Source of the DNA: Rhytidiadelphus loreus
Lineage: Eukaryota > Streptophyta > Bryopsida > Hypnales > Hylocomiaceae
NCBI GenBank assembly: GCA_947034895.1
Contig: OX344764.1
Coordinates: 39,434,935-39,498,934 of the forward strand
Length of the DNA: 64,000 bases
Direction: 5' to 3'
Shown: positions 37,499-48,408 of the stretch, one piece after another
Position numbering within the stretch: the first letter of the stretch is position 1
Layout of the letters: each line of letters starts with the position of its first letter
The notes under the pieces: generated by a model
Told to the model about the DNA's origin: nothing
Databases searched by the model: none
What the model saw: the letters and a program-made list of their open reading frames with translations, nothing else
Program-made: the position numbers and the translations under genes

Positions 37499-38525
37499 TT
37501 AACCTTAGAATGCTTGGAATGCCATTTTGTAGCATTTTGATGACAATCCAATGAGTAATAAAGCAATTGGAAGCACTTTTCATCCCCATTTTCCTTTCAA
37601 GTTGACTTATGAAGAGAATCCAATTGAGTTTGTAGTCTTGCTAGTGTTTGTCTTCATATAAATGAGAAGTTTCAGGAAAAAAAAAGGATTACAAAATATG
37701 CTATTTTAGTGTATTTGGGGAAGTTGTTGCTCCTTGCTCTAAATTTGAGATTTTTCTACAAAAATGATGTTTTTTGAGTTTGAGCCCAAGTAACAAAATG
37801 AAGGTCATCTACTCTATTTTGGATGTATTTTCAATGTCTATTGATTTCTAATTATAGAATGACATGGAAATTGAGTACACTTGTCATTAGGAGTAGTCAC
37901 ACTTTCTTCACTTGGCACTTGGAGAGTAGAAACATGGCGGCTTGGGGTTGGCTTCATGTTGGTAGAATATACTTAGTTGGATATATCTTTTGCATTTCCA
38001 ATCTTCACCTCCGGAGGTGAAGATTGGGAATGCAAAAGATATATCCAACTAAATATATTCCTTTGTGCCCTACACTTTTATCTTTCCATGCCATTTTACC
38101 TTTGTTGTTGCCGATTTCCCTCCAACCTTACATCTAATCTTAGGTTTAGGTAAATGGATTCTCTATTTTTTTCATTCTCCACTCTCAACACATCTTTTAG
38201 GAGGGTCACACCTTCTTCACCCACCATGGCTTTCCATTGGTATACACTCATGGTAAAGATTTCAAATTTTTTGAAATAATTTTCTATTTGATGTGATTTT
38301 TCTTCAGCTTATCTTCAAAAATTCTCAAAAAAGTAAATTTTTCCACCAAAAAATCTAAACTTTTTGTGAAGTAATGAAGACATGTAATTTCAAGTCTGAA
38401 AAATAAATGTAATTTTTTTCATACATATCTAGTTGCAAAATGGCAACCAACTACGTGGCAACCAACTAAGTGATGGGCAATGAGGCTTGAAATCAATGGT
38501 GATGGGTCTGTCATTTAGGGGTTAA
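37499..38525. mobile_element. Possible TTAA-flanked element (copy G) with central palindrome
   Basis: Left boundary TTAA-CCTTAGAATGCTTGG, right boundary GTCTGTCATTTAGGGG-TTAA. The termini resemble those of copies A and D, but the match is weaker. The midpoint of this interval (38012) coincides with the axis of the palindrome at 37965-38060, which is unlikely by chance if the boundaries are right. The long arms otherwise show little inverted similarity, so the call is tentative. Confidence 0.4.
37965..38060. repeat. 96-bp near-perfect palindrome without spacer
   Basis: Arms of 48 bp meet at CCTCC|GGAGG (38012/38013): 'ttggatatatcttttgcatt' and 'ccaatcttcacctcc' on the left are inverted on the right with about two mismatches. 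Such a spacerless palindrome can extrude as a cruciform and is usually unstable. Confidence 0.9.
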
Positions 38526-38918
38526 ATATCTCTCCATTGAATGTTCTATGAAGGGTCTTACATTATTTGGGGACGAATTTATCCATGAAATATTTTACTG
38601 AAATGCTCCGTGATTGAAGCGTCAACACCAGACCTTTTTTACTCTTACAAAAAACAAAGTACCTGCTTCCATTAAATCCTCAGACTAAAGTAAAAATGGT
38701 CTGAAAATGGCAGGTCATCGCCATCTCTGAACAACCAGTTCTTCTGGTGGGGCTCATGCGGCTCAATCATCCCAAGAACTGTTCTAGCTAAACTGTTCCA
38801 AAGTCTTGAGTACGATCGACATTGATTCAGTTAGTAGCACCTAGGTTCCTCCCAATGCAACATACTGCTAATGTGCTCAGATCAATATAATACATACCTC
38901 TCATTCTAAAAGAGAAAG

Positions 38919-40041
38919 CTACGAGTACGGACAAGGAGCTCGGTAACGGATCTTATGGAAACGACCTAAACCCAGGTCGATCAGAAATTGTGCCATGATG
39001 TAACAGCACCATGTGGAGAACATGAACACAGCGAGGCCCATACTTCCAAGTGAGAACCACACAAAAACAAAGGATCCCAGAATTGCAGTGGACCATGCCA
39101 ACACCATGTGCGCAAAGGAGAGAGGAAGGAACACGAACATCGCTGCCAAGGCCCACGATAGTTTGCCCAACTCCCACAGCTTACGCTCGATCATCCCCGG
39201 AATATGTTCGATGATAAGAGATGAGAGCTGTAATATCTGAGAGACGAAAGGGAGTTGAGGCAATTGAATAGGCCTTGGAGGAAGGTCCGGCGGCTTGTGC
39301 ATGGAGGCAGACGAGTTGAGAACACGAAGAAGGATGTAATTCTTGGGGAGTTCATGAAGCCCACGCCACACACAAACCCCACGACATTCTGGGCAGCGGA
39401 CGCATCGTTGCCCCAGACCTGACTCGAAGAGAAGGTGCTCCAAGCATACCTGCCATATACAAATAAGAATCACTGTGAAGCAAAGAAGACCTAGCAATGA
39501 TCTTTTTCAAAACTGCCAAGAGATGTGCACTCAAAACAGTCATCGGGCTGTCCCATACTACCATAAATCTCCACACGCTCAAACGTGGAGCAACCAAATC
39601 GCTGTAAAGAGCATGAACGGTATTGCAAACCAATCAGATCAGAATAGCAGTTGCAACTAGTCAAGTAAACAACCAAAACTTGTTTAAAAATGTCAGATCA
39701 ATTTCTCAACAAATCACTCCAATATAGCTGTTGGAGCAATGTTTATATGTTTAAGAAAAATTGTTCCTGTTTCAAAGTAATTATATCGCTAACCCAATAA
39801 GAACACAAAGGATTCCTATAAGCACAACTGGGAAATGGCATACCTGGCAAATGGTATGTCCACAATGTAAGAGTCGCGGCATTCGCGGCCCATCGTCAAA
39901 ACTATCCCAACATACTGGGCAGTCAGGTAACTGCATGGGGAATTGACGCTCTAGGACTATTTCTTCTTGTCCCATCTCTTCCTTAGATTCCCCCGACCAC
40001 CAACTTGACCCAATATTGCTTGAAGAGGCAGGCTTATACAT
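38919..40041 (-). CDS. Membrane-anchored C3HC4 RING-type E3 ubiquitin ligase
   Basis: Two coding exons, 40041-39844 and 39449-38919, join in phase 0 to give 242 codons. The N-terminal RING is C41-x2-C44, C60-x-H62, C65-x2-C68, C85-x2-C88 (CPVCWDSFDDG, LLHCGHTICQ, CPECRG), a complete C3HC4 zinc-binding set expected to recruit an E2 enzyme. The intron falls between the sixth residue's neighbours, at ICQ|VC. Residues about 160-228 are strongly hydrophobic, broken only by short polar spots, consistent with two or three membrane segments and a short basic tail. The chosen ATG follows a likely acceptor (GCGCAG|ATA, exon from 40044), so a 5' untranslated intron precedes it; the alternative start at 40098 would read through that acceptor. 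Substrate and compartment are unknown. Confidence 0.85.
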
Positions 40042-40045
40042 TATC

Positions 40046-42400
40046 TGCGCCACATAAAGACAAGTAACTAACTCAACCTTCTGAGAAGCATTTGACATAA
40101 AAGCTTGAAAACACTCAAAAAAACAAAAAAAACATAGAAGTTGACAACATTAAAGGTCGATGCACACGCAAATTTTACCAGCCTAACCAAACAGATCAAT
40201 TGCCCAGACCTATCAAACTACATCTCAATGACTTAAAATACCCAGCATTTCTAGAAAGACTATACAATAGTGTCCAATCAAGACTACGCAATCAGCGTTG
40301 TATAAACAAATAATGAAGAAGTTCACTCCAGAACATTTAATATACGGAAGCTTAGAACAAAGCAAAGAACAGCTCTTGAGGTGATAAGTTCAGAAATTCT
40401 TTCTAATACATGATCTATCTCTCTCTACTGTCACCAAATCTTATCCAGGAATAAGCGCGATACAGCATATCCAATTCGAGCTGTGAGATGCAAATAAACC
40501 TAAGTTAAGTAATTTTAGTTGCAGTATAGTAGAGAAATTCTTACATATATACAATAGGCTGGACTATATTGTAAGGCATGAACCGAAGAGAGAAATCTCA
40601 AGAACGAAATCACATGGCAGACATTTGAAAAGACAAATTATAGATATACATACTGGCATGAATGCAATGCTTTCTCCAAGAGTAGACTATCCGTTGTCAG
40701 TAACATATAGTGGCAAACCCCAGGCCTGACGGAATTGCGAACAAATATTTAATGCCTCCCGCTCCTGAGCTAACGCCTTTCGAAAATCACACAAACATGA
40801 TACATAAGGTAGGAATACTCATAATCACCACTGAACCAAAATTACAACCCTAAATCTTAGACCGTGGAACATATTGAGTAAGAGCATGCAGACCACCTAA
40901 ACATTCGGACAAAATTGATAAACCTCGAACCTTTATAAATTTTGCATATTAATCCCAAATATCGCATTCTTTCAAGCATCGGAATCTCTTTTCATTTGCT
41001 AAAAGAACCCTCCAAACAGTTCAGGAACTATCCTCAAAACCAAATGTGGCGATTTCGTGTGTCCCTACCTTATTACGACCAACACCAAGATTCACACGGT
41101 GGTCACTAAACGATATTCTGTTTCCATTTGTTATAATCAGCATAACTTGAAACCTTATATATGCGGAGAATACTTACAGCGGCGATGGACGATTGTAACC
41201 ATCTTTATCTTCGCTCCACGAGGCTCCCTCCAAATTTGAAAGCTTCATTTTCACATCATCATGTTCTACCTCTCAATACAGCTCACAGCAGTGCCAATTG
41301 AAAATCTGAACCACCAGTGAGTATGGTATTGACCTAGGATGATCGAGACCTAAAATTTGATTTCCACCGTCACAGCCATGCAGAGCTCGCACTCAACAGT
41401 TGACCGCTATTTCACTTCAAAATTAATAATTACAGGACTAGAATCACTACGAACTCCATTTCCAAACTAAAGTCGAAAAAACGAAATTCGAAAAAACTCG
41501 CAAAACCTTAGCGAATTCCACAAAAAACCTAGTGAAAAATAAATAAAAAGTTCAGGCGGTCAAAAATTTGTTGTTCCACAATCCAGAAGGCGCAAAAGAC
41601 GATTCTGCGATTGGACAAACCACGCGATGTTCTACGTCTCAATGCAGCTCGCAGTGCCAATTGAAAATCTAAAAAACAGTGATTATTGTATTGGCTTAGG
41701 ACGATCGAGACCTAAAATTCAAATTCCACCGTCACAGCCTACAGAGCTCGCACTAGATAGTTTCGATTCAAAAATAACAACTAAAGGGCTACAATCTCTA
41801 CAAAAATCACTTTCCTAAATAAGACGCCAAAACGAAATCCGAAAAAAACTCAAAAAACTCGCCAATTTCACAAAAAACTAGGGGAACAATATAAACCGTT
41901 CAGGCGGCCAAAATTTTGTTGTTTCACAAACCACAAGGCGCAAACGAGGGATCTGTTATTGGCCGAACCGCGCACATCAATCACACAATAATGCTCGGAG
42001 GTATTGATTCCTCTGTAAACGAACCTAACGGATGCTAAGTGGGGCCAAATTGGGCGAGAAGAAGCTCAAAAGAAACGGCCGCTCGGGAAAGACACGATCA
42101 GCAACGAGCGCACATTGAAAGATCGAGAGTATGAAAATTTAGTTGAAGGAATGGAGCAGACGACAACGAGGTCGGCAAGGAACGGGAACTGTTGTTCGGT
42201 CCAGGTGGCGATGGCGCTCTTGCTGAGACCCGGACTCGGGCGATGACACGGTGGATGCCGATGTACGGGTGACCGGCTGCGGATAAGGCTCCTGGGACCG
42301 CGTTTGCTGAGAAGGACTGTGTTTGACCGTGTGCAAGACCGAGTGCAAGACCGTGATAAGGTAAGGGAGATTCCTTTTTGTTTTTAGGGCTACACCTAAA
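40046..42400. other. RING-gene 5' region
   Basis: Contains the inferred 5' untranslated intron of the minus-strand RING gene and its promoter, including the tandem duplication at 41261-41975. GC content rises near 42000-42340, where untranslated exon and promoter sequence are most likely. No other gene is supportable. Confidence 0.45.
41261..41975. repeat. Diverged ~366-bp tandem duplication upstream of the RING gene
   Basis: 'atgttctacctctcaataca', 'gtgccaattgaaaatct', 'gatcgagacctaaaat', 'ccaccgtcacagcc', 'cagagctcgcact', 'gttcaggcggtcaaaa' and 'aaggcgcaaaagacg' at 41261-41626 recur in the same order from 41627 with many substitutions. The order of blocks is kept without rearrangement, so it is a simple segmental duplication of likely regulatory or leader sequence. 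Confidence 0.85.
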
Positions 42401-42784
42401 ATGGACCACCCCTCAAAATGGACCCCTATTCTGAAAGGAAACCGAATAGGGAGGATATCCAAAATGATGCACATTACAAGGACAAGTGTAAAGTGGAATG
42501 GGGGCCATTTTGAGTAATATGCAACTCTATTTATAGTATTGTGGAGGTGGCAACCTTACAAGTGATTGATTTTGGGTACAATTTGTGTTGTCTAAAGTTT
42601 TTCTTTATGACATGTTTTGATACTACTAGTGTCATTCCTTCATATGCATAAAATGTATTTGGACATCGCCTACATAACACTTTTAGCACCTTACACCTTG
42701 CATCTTTGAAAATTTATAACTAATTCACAATGTGATTAAAATTTATGGAACCATTTGTATTTTGATTCATAGTCCTTCACCAGC

Positions 42785-42932
42785 GTGTAAAAATTGTTGT
42801 TCATTTTTTAGAGCATATTGGTTATGCCATAGAGTTTATTTGTGCGATTTTAGGTGAAGTTACTAAAATCACATGGATAAGCTTTGTGGCATAACCAATA
42901 TGCTTTAGAAAATGAACAACAGTTTTTGCACA
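42785..42932. mobile_element. Inverted-repeat element, 148 bp
   Basis: The left arm (gtgtaaaaattgttgttcat, agcatattggttatgcca) is inverted at the right (tggcataaccaatatgct, atgaacaacagtttttgcac) with few mismatches over about 48 bp and a roughly 50-nt loop. Non-coding; MITE-like. Confidence 0.7.
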
Positions 42933-43119
42933 ATGACTAGTTTGTCCTATTGGCATTGCTGATTTTTTTTTGAATTTTTTTCCACTTAAAAACAAATGTG
43001 AGAAATGGGAAGAGCAATTGAAATTGTTATTATTTTCTTACAAAATATGAATTTGTTTAAAATTTTTGAAGTGTTCTACCCAATTGGCCTCAACAAGTCT
43101 CCAAACCAATAAGAAGTGT

Positions 43120-43870
43120 ATCCATAATAGTCACTAGTGTGCCCTCAAGTGTGCCCTATGCCATTACCACAAACAAAATAAAAATAAAAGTAATTTTTTA
43201 ATTTTTTAATTCATAATTTTTTTGAAATTCAATAACTTTCACATTATAGGTCCAAATGCCACAAAACAATTAAAGTCTATGCACCCCTTCTTGTTGAGAG
43301 CTTTTTGACAGTACCAAGAATGCAACTAGAAGATGCACATTTCTAGAGATTTTACCAAAACAAACAAACAACCTAATAGACTAATGTGTCCTGTGCGGTT
43401 ACCACAACCAAAATAAAAGTAAAAGTAGTTTTCTAATTTTTTAATTCATAAAAACTTCAAACTTCAATAACTTTCACATCATATGTCCAAATGTCATGAA
43501 ACAGAGTCCATGCACCTTCTTTGCTACAAGCTTTCCAATCGTACTAATAAAGAATGTCATTGGAGGATGCATAGTTCTAGAGATCTCACCATAACAAAAA
43601 AATAAAATACACAAAACAAATAAAGAACCAATCATTTAAGGTATAGCCTGGTATGCCTAAGCCATTGCTACAATATAATAAAATAAAAATAAAATTTTAA
43701 TTTTTTAATTTATAAAAACTTCAAATTTTAATATATTTTATTTCATAGGTTTAAAACACCATGAAACCAAGTCTATGTACCCCTCCTTGCAAAGAGCTTT
43801 CCAATATTGCCAAGATTGTGACTAGGGACATAGTTCACTAGATCTCACCATAACAAAAAAAAAACTTATT
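43120..43870 (-). repeat. Three tandem units of the ~235-bp repeat, inverted orientation
   Basis: Each unit reads 'ccacaa.c.aaataaaa', 'ttttttaattcataa', 'aactttcacat.atagg.cca', 'gtctatgcacccct', 'gagctttccaat', 'agagatctcaccataacaaa'. These are the inverse of the copies at 5035-5275 and 20530-21113. Divergence between units is high. Confidence 0.8.
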
Positions 43871-45904
43871 TAATAAATGGATTAATCTTCTAAAGCAATC
43901 ACAATATTTCCTAACCAAACCACAACATGAAGGCCTAGAAAAGTCACTTATTGTGATGAATTTACACTCAAAAGGTGGAAGCTTCAATTGCAATCACTAA
44001 TCACTTCATCATTGTATCCAAGACAACACTAACTCAACCTTAATCTATTTATTGAAAAAAGTCTATCATGGGTTGATGTAAAGCTTTGATGGATCTTTTA
44101 CATGTGATGGGGTGATTTGCCTTACATTAAGCTTGGAAGAATGTGGCCTTATCACCAATTTTGTTGACAAAAAATTATCAAATTTCATGATGAATAGGAA
44201 TGTTTTTCATTTTTAAAAGGTTTTTGAAAGTCATTCATTAGACACTTATAAAACTACTCATACTTGACTTTTAAACTTTTGCTTATTCAAGTTTTGAGGT
44301 GGTATTTATTTTTCTTAGGTATGGAAAATCAATTTATATTCATAACCTTTGATAAATGTGTTGGAATTTATTATTTACCACACATGAAAATTTGAAATTC
44401 ATGTTTTGAATAGAAAAATCCTAATTAGTTCTAATAAATTAGAAAATACAAAATTAACCAACTAAAAAAAGTGACTAATTTTGATACACTAGAAAGCTTA
44501 GGTGAATCTTCAAGTTTGAGTATATGAATTGGCTTGTCCAAATTAATCTTCCTTTTTACACGAAAGTGTACAAATTGGGATGAATAAATGAATTTTCATT
44601 CATACATTGCATATTCCATTGAGTCTCAAATATTTAAATACTTGTAACACTCTTAAAAAGATTACTTTCTACTCTACCCCAAAAAAATTTAAATGAATTC
44701 CCTAGCCTTGTTGAGGTACTTTAATTAAGAGTGATTGTTCACACAAATTTAATAATTTCACTACTTAATTTTTCTCGGATATAATCTTTATTACTTTTTC
44801 ATTTGAACTAACACTTTAATTCTAAGATAGAAGAACCCACAACTAGACACTTGAGTCATATAGAGTGGTTTCCATCATTAAACTATCATAAATGCTATTG
44901 GATCTTATTGGCAATTTAAAAAAGAATCCAAAATACTTTGTGTTCACTTTTTCGAAATCATATGAATTAATTATGATTTTTCCAAGTATAACTTAGAAAA
45001 TTTCTAAAATCATACCCTATTTTATTGTACATGGGTTGAACTTCTTGAATTAGGTATCTACTTAATTTTAGGATCATTTTGGGCACAATCTGGGATAGGA
45101 TCTTACAGATAGGAATATTTTAGAACTCATACTTCATCTTTGCAGTAAATGAAGGCCCAATTAAATTGGCTTTAGAACCAAACTAGTAAGGTAGGGTGCT
45201 CTAAAAGTGCCCTTGCTCTAAAAGTGCCCACTAACATAGAGGTACATTTTACTTTCTTCAATGTACCAATAGTATACATTTCAAAAGGTGGTTGCTTTTA
45301 GTGACCACTGCATTTCTACTTCAAAAATTTGTAATTAATTCCACAAAGGTTTAAAAATATGAAACAACACATATTAGATGCCAATTTCATTTTTCTTCCT
45401 ACTAAAATTTACTAAAATTTGTTTCAAGGAGTTTAGCCTCCCCCCGAATGCAATCTAGTCGCTTTAAAAATAGACTATCTTAGACCAACTAGCTAAATGA
45501 ATCTACTAAGAATTGTCAAATTCTTTCAAGTTGTTGCATATTCAACAAAATGGTAGTCAATTTCTTGAACTGGGAGTTCTCCCATCGTGACAAACTCTAG
45601 TTAGACCTTGGTGTTTAAACTAGAGAATCAAGCTAATGTCCTCTTTGTACCTAGAGTTCACCTAGAGGTTGGGCCAATTTTTCCTGAGGCCCATTGTACA
45701 AAAATTTCAGCCCCTTTTGGGCTAAGGTAGCTACACCCATAACCATTAGTGTACCCATACTTCGATAGTAGAGTTCCCTTAAAGTGTCACCAAAAGTACC
45801 TTTAAGTGTCCAAATATACCTTGAAATTGTGCCAATGCTTAATTGTGGTTGGTAGGCTCTGATTTTTTTAGATTTTGATGCTACAATCAAGGTAACTTTA
45901 GTAG

Positions 45905-46100
45905 AGTGTGGTTTAGGGTGCTCTAGTGATTTCTACTTTGAAAATTCATAGAAATTAGATGCCTTATCCAAAAATTCTATTTTTTTTTTAAATTCATGAT
46001 TTTCAGTTGCTAATACTAAGAAAATATTTTTTTTAGAAAAATGTGCCTCCAACTATGCTGAATTGCTTAAATTGACGGTTATGGGTGTTGCTACCTTAGA
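45905..46100 (+). repeat. Dispersed ~200-bp repeat, copy 1
   Basis: Landmarks are 'attcatagaaattag', 'atccaaaaattctattttt', 'attcatgattttca', and 'aatgtgcctccaactatgct' followed by 'gaattgctta', 'gacggttatgggtgt', 'accttaga'. The same series occurs at 46790-46990 and, more diverged, at 62410-62615. Confidence 0.75.
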
Positions 46101-46789
46101 GGCAATCCTCAACTACTCATTAGAATAAGATTGTAACAAAGGCCAATCTTCCCATATGTAAAGGCTTTAGGCCCAAGAAGTTGGGTCAATTCAATAAAAC
46201 CTAGAAAAGAGATAGAAAACGGTTGAAATTTTGAGGGCCACTTTACAATTAGAGGTTGGGCCAATTTCCCTTGAGGCCAATTGCACAACATCCAATAGAT
46301 CTAATTTATTGAAAAAAATAATATTTTATAAAAAAAAAATTTGATTGAAATTTGACATTGGCCCTTGGGTCAAGAATTAGCCTCTCATTTTTTGTGCACC
46401 CAATTCAGCGAGTTTGAGCTATGTTAGATGATTAGATCATGTCTTTTTGGATGAAAAAAATTCATTCTACAAAGTTGGCCCAGCCTTTAGGTGTACAAGA
46501 GCTGGGACTGATTTCAAGGTTTTGTCCAATCACAAGTGCAAATTCTTGGCCTCTAATATAGCAAATTAGCCAAGCCTCTAGGTGTAAGGTGAAGGCACCC
46601 AAAAGTGTTCCTGCTCCTATTCTTGTACCCTAGATTGCCACTAAATGTGTCCCTAGACTTTAGTTAGTGTGTCCTTCAAATGTTTAATTACCTCTAATTC
46701 GTTGACGCATTTGAAGGACACATATTTAACTCTAATTCATTGATTGTTGTACTGATTTTTGCAGATTTTGATTTAAGATTCACCTATGT

Positions 46790-46990
46790 GACAATTTCAG
46801 TGGTCTCGGGAGTTGGCACTTCGAAAAATCATAGAAATTACATACCACATCCAAAAACTCTATTTTTTTTTCTCTTTTGAATATTCATGATTTTCACTTG
46901 CTAATACGACAAAAATATCATTTTTAGGAAAATGTGCCTCCAACTATGCTGAATTGCTTATATTGACAGTTTTGGGTGCCTTCACCTTAA
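46790..46990 (+). repeat. Dispersed ~200-bp repeat, copy 2
   Basis: Same landmark order as copy 1 (aaaatcatagaaattacata, atccaaaaactctatttttt, aatgtgcctccaactatgct, gaattgctta, gacagttttgggtgc, caccttaa). Confidence 0.75.
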
Positions 46991-47441
46991 AGCGGCCCTA
47001 AAGTTAACCCTTAAAAGAGGTTGGGTTTTTCTATACCAGTGTAGTTTGAGTGGTATTTAGAAGGGCCACTGTGTACAGAATGAGTTTCCTACTAAAAGGA
47101 AATGGCTTTTTGAGCCATGATTTTTGCAAGTGCGAGTTGGTAGATTGTGCAACACACTGATGTTGTAAGAACATGGTTTCTCAATGCCATTAATTTCTGA
47201 AAAATCCCCAACTGCAAAGAGCTTCATTAGTATATTTTTGAAGGGTACAAGACACGATGAGGATAGAAGGACTGCTGGGAACAGCCCCATAGCAGCCTGC
47301 AGCTGCTGCCTGCAATGACAGAAAGATTGCCATGTCATTTTTTTTTTCAAAAAAATTTTAAAATTTAAAATTTTTTTTTTTTTTTAGCAACTCTTCAATT
47401 CCAAATCTACACCCAAATTCACCAACCCAAATCCATGAATA

Positions 47442-48408
47442 TTAACCCCTCACCACCCAAGGCCGTTTTGGGTTAAAAACATCACTACTTTTGAAGTGAT
47501 ATAGATCTAAATGTCACCAAGCTATAGAGATCTAAACCATACAATTTTGTAGTGTACATGTTGTAAATGATGTTTATCAAATTTGACCGCATAGATTGCA
47601 AGATTAGAATGTTTTAGTGTTGAAAAAGAATGCTGAAATTTTCCTAAAAACACATTTAGAGGCGAAATTTGATTTCTAAACTTAATCAAATGAAAAAACT
47701 TTAAACTATAAAGTGATTCAAAACTAGCATATAAACACATTGGTGAAAAAAAGTAGCATTCAATTGACTCAATGTGTTTGCAAAATAGCTTGCAAATGTC
47801 AAAAAATAGGCAAGAAAAGTTGCAGAAAACATAGACAAGGCTGAACCTCCTTCTACTAAAATGCTTCTCAGTCATTCATAACTTATTAGATTGATATGAA
47901 ATTTTAGACACACAAACTAGACTGGTATGCGCAACTTTACCAATAACTTTTATTGGAATCGAACACTTCATGAGGAAGATACAAGCCGCCGAAGTTCACT
48001 ATAGTCCAAGAATGGCGGGATTTTGAATTTCGAATTGCTCCCAAACGTTCAAAACAACTTGGATTGTCATGAAATTTTTACCACAATAACTAGGCTTCAA
48101 GGGTAATATAACCCAACAAATTTTATTGAAATCGAACATTGGATGAAGGAGATATAAGCCCCCGAAGTTACAGCCATGAATTGCACTTTGGTGAATCAAA
48201 TTGAACCTGTGAACTTCGATTGGCTTCCAAAAAATCATTACCTCTTGGATTGATCTGAAAATTTTACCAAACAAACTAAAGGAGAAGGTGCAAATTTTCC
48301 AACAAGTTTTATTTGATTTGGATATCGAATGCAAAAGTTACAGTACTTTGAATTGGACCTGAAATTTTGTGAGGACACTTTTGGGCCCCTTGGGCAGTGA
48401 GGGGTTAA
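47442..48408. mobile_element. TTAA-flanked element, long class, copy H
   Basis: Left end TTAA-CCCCTCACCACCCAAGG, right end CCTTGGGCAGTGAGGGG-TTAA: about 18 of 21 terminal positions pair. Length 967 bp, close to copy A, with which it shares 'accgcatagattgcaagatt'. The right half is made of about three diverged direct repeats of roughly 180 bp (see 47895-48350). Minus-strand open frames of 111-117 codons cross it but show no transposase features, so it is taken as non-autonomous. Confidence 0.75.
47895..48350 (+). repeat. Internal direct repeats of element H, ~180-bp period
   Basis: The series 'gatatgaaattttagac', 'caaactag', 'aacttttattggaatcgaac', 'gaggaagatacaagccgccg', 'aagtt', 'gaatt.cgaattg' recurs as 'gtcatgaaatttttac', 'aactagg', 'aattttattgaaatcgaaca', 'gaaggagatataagcccccg', and a third partial time from about 48250. 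Subterminal arrays like this often hold transposase-binding sites in other elements; that role is only inferred here. Confidence 0.65.

Larger units (their letters stand above)
43871..47441. other. AT-rich repeat-laden intergenic DNA
   Basis: No gene is recognised. Two copies of a ~200-bp dispersed repeat lie at about 45905-46100 and 46790-46990. The phrase 'gaggttgggccaattt' recurs at 45664 and 46251. A small hairpin (gtgtccttcaaatg / catttgaaggacac) lies at 46668-46722. Minus-strand open frames at 45651-45890, 46109-46291 and 47057-47350 have no family resemblance. Confidence 0.6.
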
